Shown in pieces: positions 1 through 10,747 of a stretch of 64,000 nt of DNA (position 1 is its first letter; the number at the start of each line of letters is the position of its first letter). Origin of the DNA: Mycoplasma_N cavipharyngis. GTDB lineage: Bacteria; Bacillota_I; Bacilli_A; Mycoplasmatales; Mycoplasmoidaceae. Both the position numbers and the translations under genes were made by a program. Location: positions 930,001 through 994,000 of the forward strand of contig NZ_CP155569.1 of assembly GCF_042984175.1 (NCBI RefSeq), read 5' to 3'. The notes below the pieces were generated by a model. It was not told the origin of the DNA. It did not search any database and saw only the letters and a list, made by a program, of their open reading frames with translations.

Positions 1-909
1 AGTTCAATAAAATATGATAATTCAAATCGAATTTATCAATATCAAACTATTGATGCAGTTACTAATTATCAAGATTCGCTAAACCCTAAACTAATTGTTA
101 CTACTAAAATTAGTTTAATCGATAAATTTGTAACTAGTAAATTTGTTAATTATACAAAAACTGTTTTAATTAATGACTTTAAAAATAACTTAACTGATTT
201 TGATTTATTAGCAGCTCTTGCAGCTAAACAAATTATTGAGAGTCAGCGATTAACTAATTTAGATCAAGATCTTCTAAAAACCATATTTCAACAATCATTA
301 CAAAAAACTAAAAACGATCCTGAATTTAATAATCGTTCAGTTGATCAAAATGTTAATGAATTTGCTAAAAATTATCAAGATTTAATTAATAATAATCAAA
401 ACACTTTAAATAAATTAGCTCCTGAAAATATTAAAGATTCTCAAGATTATAATAATTTACAAGATCGATTAAAAAGAGCATTAATTAAAGCTAATATTGA
501 TTTAGAAAGTAAATTTGCTAAGGGTTTATTTGAACAAATTAATAAAACTCAAAAAGATTCATTAGTTAATGCTGATGCTAATTTAAAACCAGAATTTTTA
601 GAATTAATTGATTTCATTAATAATTCAGAAAATAATTTTGATATTTTAAAACCAATTTCTTCATTAATACAAAAATATAGTCCAGATGAAATTAATTTGG
701 CTTTAAGTCAAACTCAAAAAAATTTATCTTATGCATTTACTGGAATTAGTTCATTAGTTGTGATCAGTTCACTTGGAATAATTGTTAGGGGTTTAAGATT
801 AAATAGTAGAAAATACCAATTAAAAAAATCAATGATTATTACTATTGGTGTTATGCTTTTATTAATTAGTGTTTCTGGATTATCATACTTATTAACAGTT
901 ATTCTCTAA
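1..909 (+). CDS. Surface protein with C-terminal membrane hairpin (5' end missing)
   Basis: This open frame enters from the left edge, so the N-terminus is not seen; 302 residues remain. Most of it is a hydrophilic, Asn/Gln/Lys-rich, probably helical region. The last ~75 residues hold two hydrophobic segments (about residues 240-262 and 280-300) separated by a short basic loop with RGLRLNSRKYQLKK. The C-terminal 230 residues are clearly paralogous to the next gene: both share the DPEFNNRSV/DPDFHNRSV block, the SKFA-GLF block and the ALSQTQKNLSYAF stretch leading into the membrane. I infer a surface protein held by its C-terminal membrane hairpin. No known family is recognised. Confidence 0.75.
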   Translation, partial: SSIKYDNSNRIYQYQTIDAVTNYQDSLNPKLIVTTKISLIDKFVTSKFVNYTKTVLINDFKNNLTDFDLLAALAAKQIIESQRLTNLDQDLLKTIFQQSLQKTKNDPEFNNRSVDQNVNEFAKNYQDLINNNQNTLNKLAPENIKDSQDYNNLQDRLKRALIKANIDLESKFAKGLFEQINKTQKDSLVNADANLKPEFLELIDFINNSENNFDILKPISSLIQKYSPDEINLALSQTQKNLSYAFTGISSLVVISSLGIIVRGLRLNSRKYQLKKSMIITIGVMLLLISVSGLSYLLTVIL

Positions 910-963
910 ATAATAAATTAATGATGTGATCAAAAAGATTTTATTATTCAAACGATTTATAAA

Positions 964-3486
964 ATGAAACAATGAATTAAACCATTAATTAAATTAGGAT
1001 TTATATTATTTACTACTACAGCAATTGCATCAGTAGTGAATCATAAATCTAGTTTTAGTAATGCTAATTTCATTAAAAATCAATCAATAAATTTCAGTCA
1101 TACTCAAATAGAAAAAAATAATTTAGATTTAACTATTAAGGGTTATAGTGAACAACAATTAAAACAAAAAATTGATCATATTTTATTTGAAATTAAATCG
1201 GTTTTTCAAACTAAAGTAAATAATCCCAATTTCAAATATCCAGCTAATAAAAATGATCAAATTAATCAAGCAATTACTTATCTTTTATCAAAAATCGTAG
1301 ATAAATCACAAAAAAATTTTGGATATTCAAATCTTTTTCAAAAATTAAAAAATATTATTAATTACAATTTTCAAAATAAAAAATTTTATCAACAAATTAA
1401 TTTAAAAAATAATTCTGATTTAATCTACAAAAAATATTTAGAACAAGAAAAATCTTTAGAAAATGTTAGTACTAACAAAGTTGTTATTAATACTTTATCT
1501 GATCAAGAAATAAAAGATATAGTTGATAATTTTTTAAACAATTGAAAAAATTATTTAATTGATCATAGTTTAAAAAATAAAACACAAAATTTTTCATCTA
1601 ATCATTTTGGCTTTAGTTGATATGATCAAATTCCTGATTCACTAAAACCAGTTTTAAAATATAATTCGGTTTTTACTTATCAAGATTATCAAAATATGAT
1701 TGATGCAATTGTAACAAATCGTGAAAATAGTAAAATTATTAGCAATCAGGCTTTATTTGATCAACAAGATAAAGTTGAACAAAAATTACAAGCACAACTA
1801 AAACATGATCAAACTTTTTTAAAAGAAAAAACTGAAAATAATCAAGATTCATTATTTATTGATCGTGCACCAGATAACTTAGCTAAAATTCTAGCTAAAT
1901 TATCTAATCAAAACCCAGATGATTTTAATTTTAAAAAAATATGAAATTTATACTATAGTAGAATTGATGATATTAAATTAAATTTAAAACATTTTGCTGA
2001 TCAAAGCAATCAAATTCGTTTAATTAGTAAAGAAATTGTTGAACCAACAACAAATAATGATTCATTTAAACTCAATTGAAAATTATCATTAAATAATGCT
2101 TTTTTATCTAATCAATCTAATCTTGGATATCAACTTAATGTTTTAAATTCCACTAAAAATATTTTTGACTTAATTTTTAGTGCAATTGAAAAAAACCCAA
2201 ATCAATTTATTAAATTATCTTTAAATGCGATTAATAATTTTAAACAACATTTATCTTTTTCTAATGAAGATTTTATCGTTGATGATTTACTTTACTATTT
2301 TTTTAAAGATAGAAAAATTGATTTAAAAATTATTAATTTAACTGAAAATGATTTTCCAGAAAGAACTAACATTAATCAATATAAATTGAATTTAGTTGCT
2401 TCATTACAATTAAAAAATAAATCTTTAAAATCAACTTCTTATTCTTTTTCTACAAAAAATTTCATTTACACAATCAATCCTGATTTAGAACAAAGATTAT
2501 TAAATAGTGCGCCACACTTAAGACCAATTTTGAATTTGAAAAACCGATCAATTAATGACGTTTTAGGACAAGATGCAATTAAAAACCAATTATTAAATTA
2601 TAATAATGATCAATCAATTTTTAAGTATCAACCAATTTGAATTGTTGCTGGAGATCCAAATTCATTAGATCCAAAATTAGAAATTACGACTTTAATTACT
2701 TTAAATCACAAGTTTGCTACTAATAAATCTGTAATTTATTTTACTAGTATTAATCTTAATGAGTTTAGTAAAAATTTAAGTAATTTTGATCAATTGGCTT
2801 TAAATTTAACTAAACAAATAATTGCAAAAGAAAAATTAGATGATAATTTATCATCTTCTAACTTAAATGATATTTATCAAAAAGCTTTAACAAAAACAAA
2901 AAGTGATCCTGATTTTCACAATCGTTCAGTTAATCAAAATCTGAAAATCTTTAGTGAAAATTATCATGATTTAATTAAACAATCACATAAATTAACACCT
3001 GAAAGTATTAAAAGTTATCAAGATTATCAGCAATTAAAAAATCGTTTAGAAAAACAATTAATTAAAGCAGGAATTAATTTAAAAAGTAAATTTGCTCAAG
3101 GTTTATTTAATCAAATTAATCAAACTCAAGAAGAGTCATTAACTAATCCTAATGCCACTTTAAAACCAGAATTTTTAGATTTAATTGATTTTATTAATCG
3201 ATCAGAAAATAATTTAAACACATTTAAAGCACTTACTAGTTTAATTGAAAAATATAGTCCTGAAGAAATTAATTTAGCTCTAAGTCAAACCCAAAAAAAT
3301 TTGTCTTATGCATTTGTTGGTATTAGTTCATTAATTTTATTAACTTCTATTGGAATCATTATTCGTGGTTTAAAAATTGATCAGCAAAAATTTCAATTAA
3401 AAAAACCAATCATTATTACTATTGGAATGATTCTTTTGATTATAAGTATTTCTGGATTATCATACTTACTAACAATTCTTTACTAA
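964..3486 (+). CDS. Large secreted protein with C-terminal membrane hairpin, tandem paralog
   Basis: This 840-residue protein is read through several TGA tryptophan codons. The ATG at 964 gives MKQWIKPLIKLGFILFTTTA, a signal-like segment of two or three Lys then a hydrophobic core, but no Cys follows, so it is not a lipoprotein. The body is Asn/Gln/Lys-rich and without Cys. The end has two membrane segments (about residues 770-795 and 815-838), as in the preceding gene, to which the last ~230 residues align closely. The two genes are 54 bp apart, in the same direction, and a strong terminator follows. Tandem paralogs of this build in mycoplasmas are often surface antigens; that role is inference. 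Confidence 0.8.
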
Positions 3487-3504
3487 AAATCATTTTTCTT
3501 ATAA

Positions 3505-3544
3505 TAAAAAAGATCTCTTTGTTTTAATTAGAGATCTTTTTTTA
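3505..3544 (+). terminator. Rho-independent terminator
   Basis: AAAAAGATCTCT and AGAGATCTTTTTT form a perfect stem around a loop of about 12 nt, followed by a T run. It lies 19 bp after the stop of the second tandem surface protein gene and should end that transcript. Confidence 0.85.
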
Positions 3545-3927
3545 ATGAACTAAATTAATTATTTACATATTAATTAATAATTTAATTTTTTATTTTTTTT
3601 AAAATTTTTGAAATTTTTAAACGATTAATTTTATTAACTTTGCTACAAAATTAGTAACAATTATTTTTGTTTTAAAAAATGATTGAATCAAACTAATAGA
3701 GCAAAAAATATTCAACTAAAGTGTTTATTAATTCTAATTAATTGTTAAATTTAATCCTTTTTTAAGTTTTTATTAAAAAAACATTAAAATAATTATGAGG
3801 GATTATTAGTAAATAATGAAATAAATTTTTAAAAAGTGATATGCAATATTTATAGTTGGAGGTTCAATAATTTCTCTTTTAATAAAAGATATTTCAAAAT
3901 TTCTTTAGTGGTGAAAGGATAATTTTA
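3545..3927. other. Intergenic region with an orphan Shine-Dalgarno
   Basis: About 380 bp of very AT-rich DNA without an evident gene. A strong GGAGGT at 3858-3863 has no ATG, GTG or TTG in range. The only thing it could serve is a 12-13 codon frame beginning with ATA or ATT and ending at a TAG near 3908. The true start of the next gene, at 3928, has its own GAAAGGA site. A promoter for the 3928 gene probably lies here, but I see no convincing -35/-10 pair. Confidence 0.4.
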
Positions 3928-4560
3928 ATGAATTTTCTAACAATAGTCATCATTTGTTTAGGTAGTGTTCTAGTTTTAATTCTATTAGCAGTTATTATTT
4001 GACGAATTTATCTCAAATATACTAATAAAGATACAAATAAAAAAACTAATGATATTGGTCACACTACAAAAGCAACAGTTGATAAATTAAGTATTTTAAA
4101 TTCATTAAATGATGCAGTTGTTTTATGCAATATTTTAGTAAAAAACCCATTTGCTAAAAGAAAACATAGTTTATTTTCTGGTGTTGTTATTGCTAAAAAT
4201 AAAATTTATATTCTTACTGATCTGATATTAGCAAAAACAGAACAAATATTGTTCAATAATAATGGAGCACATATTTGAAAAAATAAGAAATTAATTAAAA
4301 AACCTCGATGAGAAATATATTGGCTTAATGAAATGTCTGGTTGATTAAACCGTAGGTTTAAAGATCAATATGAAATTGTTATTTTTGTTGATGAAACAAT
4401 CAATTTAAATCAAATTGATAATCAAACTAAATATCGTTGTATGAGTATTAATCAATTGAATGATGAAATTTTAAGTGATCATCATAAAAATATTAATGTT
4501 GATAAAGCAGTTGATATTTTTTTAAAAAATAACTTATTTCAAGGAAATTCAAGCAGATAA
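3928..4560 (+). CDS. Membrane-anchored protein of unknown function
   Basis: 210 residues. One N-terminal membrane segment (about residues 4-27, rich in Ile/Leu/Val) is followed by a soluble part on the other side of a Lys/Asn-rich linker. The start ATG is preceded by GAAAGGA at 7-13 nt. The core contains a hydrophobic beta-rich stretch around HSLFSGVVIAKNKIYILTDL, loosely like the nuclease-related (NERD) fold, but no catalytic residues can be matched, so I do not assign it. The stop codon overlaps the next ATG (TAATG), which implies translational coupling with the two following membrane proteins. Confidence 0.75.
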
Positions 4561-5231
4561 TGAATTTTATTACTTTAGGAAGTTTATTTTTAATTATTAT
4601 TTTATTAGTGCAATTATTTACATACTATGTCTATAGTTTTAATTTAAAAGTTAAATATCAAAAAGTTAAATTAACTTATTGTGAATCAATTTTAAGCAAA
4701 ATTCAAAAATCACTTACAAATAAGTATCAAACTAATTTTAAAATATCACTTAATCCTAATTTTTTTAAACCAACTTTAAATGTAGCTAAAAATACTTTAA
4801 ATTTAGATCGCAATTTTTTAAATTCCAATATTTATGGCTTGGTCAATTTAGTCTTTTTGTGAAAAATGTGTGAATTAATTGGACCTAAACAACAAAAATG
4901 ACAAATGGGATTTAAAATCAGTGCTGTTATTTTAATAACAACATCATGAATTTTATTAATGTTAAGTTTTTGAATGATCGCAATTGCTTTTTTTCTTGCT
5001 TTTTTATGTGTGATCCTAATTGATTTTTCATCCTATTATAAAATTTATCAAGTTGTTTATATTAAAAGTTCTGATTATTTAATTCAAAATTATCATCAAC
5101 AACATTTAAATTTAATTTTGTCATACTTAAAATACAAAAAATTTTATATCTTAAGAAAATATTTAACTTTTTATATTGAAATCATCTCACCAGCAATTAT
5201 TGCTTTTAAAAATTGGGGTAAAAATGAATAA
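4560..5231 (+). CDS. Membrane protein, possibly a degenerate YugP-like protein
   Basis: 223 residues: an N-terminal membrane segment (about 5-25), a ~75-residue soluble part, and two adjacent membrane segments (about 118-165), then a basic tail. This order and the stretch before the second segment resemble zinc-dependent YugP-family membrane peptidases, in which an HEXXH motif sits between the soluble part and the next membrane helix. Here that place reads LWKMCEL, without the two His, so metal-dependent catalysis is unlikely. The similarity is by layout only and weak. Its ATG overlaps the stop of the preceding gene, and its 3' end overlaps the next gene by 8 bp. Confidence 0.7.
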
Positions 5232-5523
5232 CACAAAAGAAGAAATGATTGAACATTTAATTTATAAATATCAAATTAATGAACAATACTTAAATTCCTT
5301 ATCAGAACAACAAATTAAACAAGTATATCAGCAAAAAGAACAAGAATCACTTATTTTAGCTAAAAATCCTAATAAGTTTTTTCACATTAAATCTTTACCA
5401 GTTCCTAAAGATGTGAAAACAAAAACTTCAAGTAAGGCTGGTAAATGAGTTTTTATTGCTTTTTTAATTATGATTTTATTAATATTCACATTGTTTATGT
5501 TAGTTGCATTCTTAATTAATTAA
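5224..5523 (+). CDS. Small protein with C-terminal membrane anchor
   Basis: 99 residues. The first ~75 are hydrophilic (Gln/Lys/Glu-rich, helical), and the last ~24 form a single hydrophobic segment directly followed by the stop, so this looks like a tail-anchored protein. ATG 5224 is chosen because it follows a GGGG-containing site and makes an 8-bp overlap with the preceding gene, consistent with coupling. A longer in-frame reading upstream lies inside the previous gene and is not needed. The function is unknown; the overlaps suggest it works with the two membrane proteins before it. Confidence 0.7.
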
Positions 5524-5534
5524 AAAGAGTCATT

Positions 5535-5990
5535 ATGAAATTATTTGATCCTCAAATGATGCAATATATTGATCAAAACATCGATTGAAAACAAGCAGTT
5601 CATATTGGTGTTGGTATGCTTGTTGATTGCAACAAAGCAAGTTGAGAATTAGAAGAGAAAATTTTAGAATCAACTGAAAAATTTGGTGCTTATTATGTTT
5701 TAGAAAAAGGAGTTGCTCTATTGCACACACTTGCAGGAGATTATTGTTATCAAGCAGCAACATCAACTTTAATTCTTGATCAAGAAATTATTTTCAATAA
5801 TCAATCTGATAAGATGGCAAAAATAATTATTACTTTATCTGCACCAGATAATAATTCACATATTGCAATTATCAAAGAATTTGGGCGTTATTTTATGGAT
5901 GTTAATTTTAAAGAAAAAGCACTTGCTGTAAAATCAAAACAAGAATTTTTAAATTTAATTACACAATTTGGAGAAAAATATGATTATTAA
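5535..5990 (+). CDS. ulaC: PTS enzyme IIA, ascorbate/mannitol-fructose type
   Basis: 151-residue cytoplasmic phosphocarrier of the sugar PTS. It takes phosphate from HPr and passes it to the EIIB encoded next. The motif KGVALLHT around His64 matches the GVAxPH phosphorylation site of the EIIA type 2 (PTS_EIIA_2) family; His64 is the likely phospho-acceptor. The reading frame needs two TGA Trp codons near the start. It lies 11 bp after the small tail-anchored protein and overlaps ulaB by 11 bp. The identity of the three subunits points to the ascorbate (Ula/Sga) family; the actual sugar is not shown by sequence. Confidence 0.88.
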
Positions 5991-6255
5991 ATGTGTTTGT
6001 GGTTCAGGTTTGGGTTCATCACTTTTATTAGAGATGAATGTTAAAACAGTTCTTGATTCATTAGGTGTAGATTATCAATCAGTTGAACATACTAATATTT
6101 CTTCTTTTGATCAAAGAGGAGTAGATTATGTTATTGTCGGAGCTGATGTGGCTCCAGTTTTAGATTTTCCTAAAGATAAAATGGTAGTTCTAAAAAACAT
6201 TTTATCTAAAGAGGAATTAACTGAAAAACTAAAAAAATTATTAAATCTTAAATAA
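5980..6255 (+). CDS. ulaB: PTS enzyme IIB, ascorbate type
   Basis: 91-residue phosphocarrier. The N-terminal CVCGSGLGSSLLLEM is the classic phosphocysteine loop of ascorbate-type EIIB; Cys7, in VCGSGLGSS, is the phospho-acceptor. ATG 5980 is chosen over an upstream in-frame start because it is preceded by TTGGAGAAA and places the P-loop at the usual distance from the start. It overlaps ulaC by 11 bp and precedes ulaA by 12 bp, so all three subunits are one operon. Confidence 0.92.
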   Translation: MIIKCVCGSGLGSSLLLEMNVKTVLDSLGVDYQSVEHTNISSFDQRGVDYVIVGADVAPVLDFPKDKMVVLKNILSKEELTEKLKKLLNLK

Positions 6256-6267
6256 GAGAGATTCAAC

Positions 6268-7803
6268 ATGCCTTTTTTATATTGAATGCTTGATTTTCTA
6301 AAATCATTTGTAGCAACACCAGCATTACTTGTTGGTATTTTTACGATGATTGGTGCTTTAGTATTGCGCAAAAAAGCATCACAAGTAATTATTAGTACTT
6401 TTAAAGTAATTGTTGGTTTTTTAATTTTAGGTGGGGGTGCTACAGTATTAGTTGGTTCATTAAATAAATTTCAGCCTGTATTTCAATCAGTATATTCACT
6501 AAATGGAATTATTCCTAATAATGATGCTTTTGCTGGAGCATTAGCAACTGCATTACCAGCAATTGGAACATTAGGTTCAATAATTATGGTTGTAGCAATG
6601 TTATTAAACATTGTTTTAGCACTAACTTCACGTCTTAAATATGTTTATTTATCAGGACACGTTTTATACTATAGTTCTTTAATGTTAGCAGCTATTATGT
6701 ATGTTATTGGCTTTGATTTTGCTAACAAACCAGAAGACTTTGCTATCGCTTTATTTACTTCATCAACCTTAATGGCTATCTATATGGTAGTATCACCTGC
6801 AGTCCAACAGCGATACATGAAGCAAATAATTGGTAGTGATGAAATTGCACTAGGTCACACTGGTGGATTTGGATATGCATTGTCTGGTTTAATTGGAGAA
6901 GGAATTAATAAACTACAAAAAGGTAAAGTTTTATCAACTGAAGAAATTAAATTTCCCCAATCACTCTTCTTTTTCAGAAACATTTTAGTGTCAATTTCAA
7001 TTACAGTTTTTGTCTTTTATCTTGCTGCATTTTTACCTGGAGGCATTTTGTTTGAAATTGGTAAAATTACTAAAGAAAATTCACCTGATGCATTTAAGGT
7101 CTTATCTGAAACTAATTGACTAGTTAGGATGTTTGTTGAAGCATTTAAGTTTACTGCAGGAGTAGAAATTATTTTAGCAGGGGTAAGATTATTTGTTGGT
7201 GAGCTCGTACCAATGTATAAAGGTTTTAGTGATAAATTAATTAAAAATTCTAAAGCAGCTGTTGACTGTCCTGTAGTCTTTCCATATGCACCAAATGCTG
7301 TTATCATTGGTTTTATTTCATCCTTTTTTGCTGGTTTAATTGGCATGTTTATCACAATTGGACTTGGTAAAGCAGCACTAATTCCTGCTGTTGTTCTTCC
7401 TGGATTAGTACCACACTTCTTTCTAGGAGCAACTTCTGGAGTTTTTGGTAATGTTAAAGGAGGAATTATTGGCGCAATTGTTGGGCCTTTTGTAGGTGGT
7501 TTAATTATTACCTTTATTCCCGTTTTATTTGTTGTTGGTAATTGAGCACCAACAAGCAATAACTCATTAGGTGCACTAATCCAAAAAGGTCATGAATTAA
7601 AAACTTCAATTACAGCACTTAACTGAGGTGATACTGATTATTTAATTGGTTATATTCCAGGCACAATTGGACTAATACCAAAAGCAGGTAAATTTATTGC
7701 TTTTGCTGTAATTGTTAGTACTTATCTTGGTTTGATTACTGATGGATTAATCAAAAAATTTGTTTTTGATAAAAGAAAGCAGGCAAAAATTCAAAGTGTA
7801 TAA
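6268..7803 (+). CDS. ulaA: PTS enzyme IIC, ascorbate-type permease
   Basis: 511-residue integral membrane permease that moves the sugar while it is phosphorylated by EIIB. Around ten hydrophobic segments are visible. Family landmarks include ATALPAIGTLGS, the loop ALGHTGGFGYALSGLIGE, and the second-half block CPVVFPYAPNAVIIGF, all typical of the SgaT/UlaA family. Length is a little over the ~465 of E. coli UlaA. It follows ulaB by 12 bp (GAGAG before the ATG) and overlaps the transketolase start by 8 bp, so transport and transketolase are co-expressed. Confidence 0.92.
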
Positions 7804-9733
7804 AAAAAGTTTTACTCACAAAGAATTCATTGCTAATATGCGTGCAATTACAATTGATGGGATTAACAATGCCCATCAAGGTCATATTGGTATGGGTTTA
7901 GGTGCAACAGAAATTTTCTATTCAATTATAGGCAAAATTTTAAAATTCTCACCTGAACATCCTAAATGATTTAACCGTGATCGTTTCGTTCTTTCTGCTG
8001 GACATGGTTCAATGGCACTTTATTCGTTATATCATTTCATGGGATTACTAACATTAGATGATATTAAACAACATAAACTTTATCATTCAAAAACACCATC
8101 ACACCCTGAAATTGATAAATTAGAGTATATTGACGCTTCAACTGGACCACTTGGTCAAGGTTTAGCTATGGGTGTTGGTATGGCTTATAGTAACAAATAT
8201 TTAAGTAATCGTTTTAATCAAAAAGATTTTAAAATTTTAAATCACAATGTTTTTGTTTTATGTGGTGATGGTGATTTGCAAGAAGGAGTTGGTTTAGAAG
8301 CAATTGCCTTTGCAGGAACTAATCAATTAGATTCACTAATTATTGTTCATGATTATAATAATATGCAAATTGATAGTTCAGCTACAGAAGTTAATCAGAT
8401 CAATTTTGAACAATACTTTCAAGCAGCACGTTTTAAAACAATTATTTTAACTAACAATCGTTCTGAAAACATTATTGCAGCGATTCAAGCAGCCAAAAAA
8501 AGCAAGAAACCAACTTACATTCAAGTACCAACAATTATTGCTTATGGCACTAAAGTGGCTAATACTCCAAAAGGACATAATGGTATTTTAGATCCTCAAG
8601 CAACAATAGAATACAAATTAAGTTTGGGTTTATCACAAACAACACCATTTGAATATGATCATCAAGCATACCAATTTGGTTCTAAATTACTTCAAACTAA
8701 AAGAAAAGAATACATTAAATGAGAAAATAAATTTGCTAAATATCAAAGTCAATTTCCCCAATTAGCAAAAGAATTAGTAGCAATTATTAATCAAGAAAAA
8801 CACTTTGATTTCAAAGGTTTTAAATTCCAAAAATCTAATGCACCTTCAAGAGAATATCTTGATGAAATTATGAAATATATTGATCAGCACTACACAAACT
8901 TTTTAGGTGGATCAGCCGATTTAAGATGTGCTACTAGAGTTGGTTTTAATTCAGAGCGCAACATTAAATATGGTATTAGAGAATTTGCTATGGTAGCAAT
9001 TAATAATGGGATTAACTTACATTCAGGTTTAGTCACATTTGGTTCAACTTTTTTAGTCTTTTCAGATTATGCAAAAGCAGGATTAAGATTAGGTGCACTT
9101 ATGCAATTGCCTAATATTACAATTTTTAGTCATGATTCTTATCAAGTTGGAGGTGATGGACCAACCCATCAACCAATTGAACAATTAGGTAATTTACGTA
9201 GTATTCCTAATTATTTAGTGTTTCGACCAGCAGATGAAAATGAAATGTTAAACTCATTTAAGTATGCTTTAGCACTAAAAACAACTCCTTCTGCAATTAT
9301 TGCTACTAGACAACCAATGAAGTCATTTAACTTACAAAAAGATCAATTTCAAGCAGCATATTTGATTCATAAATCTAAAAATGCCCAAATTAACTTATTA
9401 GCTAGTGGTTCAGAAGTAGAATTAATTTATCATGTCAGTCAAAAATTAAGCGAACAAAAAATTAATGCAAATGTGATTTCAGTTCCTTCATTACAACTTT
9501 TAGTCAAAGATGATCAATTAATTAAAAAACTAGAATTAAGTAAATTACCAATGTATGCTGTTGAAGCCTCAAATGATCCATTGTGATTCAAACTAGCTCA
9601 ACTTAATAAATTTGATGCTCATTTAGCTGAAAAATATGGACATTCAGCACCTGGAGACTTTGTTTATCAACTAAATGGATTTACTGTTGAAAATATTTTA
9701 GCCAAGATAAAAGCTTTTTTACTAAAATCTTAA
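7796..9733 (+). CDS. tkt: Transketolase
   Basis: 645-residue thiamine diphosphate enzyme of the non-oxidative pentose phosphate pathway; it transfers two-carbon units between sugar phosphates. The cofactor motif GDGDLQEG begins at residue 157 and its NN partner is about 30 residues later. The catalytic Glu lies in GIREFAM (Glu396), and the second-half landmarks HDSYQVGGDGPTHQP and TRQP are present. No ATG fits before the conserved N-terminus, so I use GTG 7796, 8 bp inside ulaA; a further upstream TTG is possible. Overlap with the PTS permease suggests that the imported sugar enters the pentose pathway. No ulaD, ulaE or ulaF homolog is nearby. Confidence 0.9.
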
Positions 9734-9941
9734 ATAAAATTTATTGTTCCTAATCCATTTTATATAGCACTAGTTTAATCGTTGTTTTTCAGTTCAACTA
9801 AAATAATTATTGAAGATTTAAAAAATATTAAATATTAAAAAAATCAATAATTTATTACTATTGATCTAATGCTTTATTTAATTAGTGTTGCTAAATCGTT
9901 ATATATTTATCTAACAATTTTTTTCTTATTAAAAAGTTAAT

Positions 9942-10742
9942 TTATTTTAAATTCAACTTAAAAATTTTCATTGTGTTATTTCAAATAACACTAGCACATG
10001 CATTTAAATCTAAATTTTTAATCTCAGCAATTTTAGTTAATGTTGCTTTAGAGTAATATGGATAATTAGTTTTGCCACGATATGGTACTGGAGCTAATCA
10101 AGGTGCATCAGTTTCAATTAGTAATTTATCTAAAGGAACTTGTGCAACTGCATTAATTAATAAATCAACTTTTTTAAAAGTAATTACACCAGGAATTGAA
10201 ATCATTCAATTATTGTTTAATTTTAAATATTCTAATGCTGTTTGATAATCTTGATTAAAACAATGAATAATTCCATAATGATCAATTGTTTTTAATGTCT
10301 CAACCATCACATCATGAGCATCACGAACGTGTAACATTAATGGTAAATCATATTTCTTAGCTAATTGATAATGGATTTGAAACCATTTTTCTTGAATCAC
10401 TTTTTGACTCTGATATTGATCAGAACTAAAATGATAAAAATCAAATCCCGTTTCACCAATTGCAATAATTTTATTTGCTACTTTATTTGCTAATAACTTT
10501 TCAAAAGTAGTAATAATTAATTGTTCATCTTCAATATCACAAACATTAGTAGGATGAATGCCAATCGTACAAAATAGCATTTCTGATTTAGTTGCTTGTT
10601 CAACTGCTAATAAACTTGATGCTAAATCAATTCCAACAATATTAACATAACACTGTTGTTGTTCAAGTTGTTTTACAATCGTGTCAAATTGGTCACTTAA
10701 TGGTGATAAATTTAAATGACAATGAGTATCAAAAAATTTCAT
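9942..10742 (-). CDS. tatD: TatD-family metal-dependent hydrolase
   Basis: 266-residue TIM-barrel DNase/hydrolase. Metal ligands of the family are visible: THCHLN (His7 and His9), GETGFD (Glu97), HVRDAHD (His137), IIHCFN (His159) and IETDAPWLAP near residue 210. The C-terminal part is reached through TGA Trp codons. ATG 10742 is used rather than an upstream in-frame ATG at 10763, which would overlap mnmE. It sits 5 bp after mnmE as the last gene of tmk-holB-mnmE-tatD, the same order as MG006-MG009 in M. genitalium. Family members have deoxyribonuclease activity; the role here is not known. Confidence 0.9.
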
Positions 10743-10747
10743 AACTT

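Noticed and set aside
7017..7559. A 180-codon minus-strand frame
   Set aside because: It is antisense to ulaA; its Pro/Thr/Ile-rich composition is what reverse-reading a Gly/Val-rich membrane protein gives.
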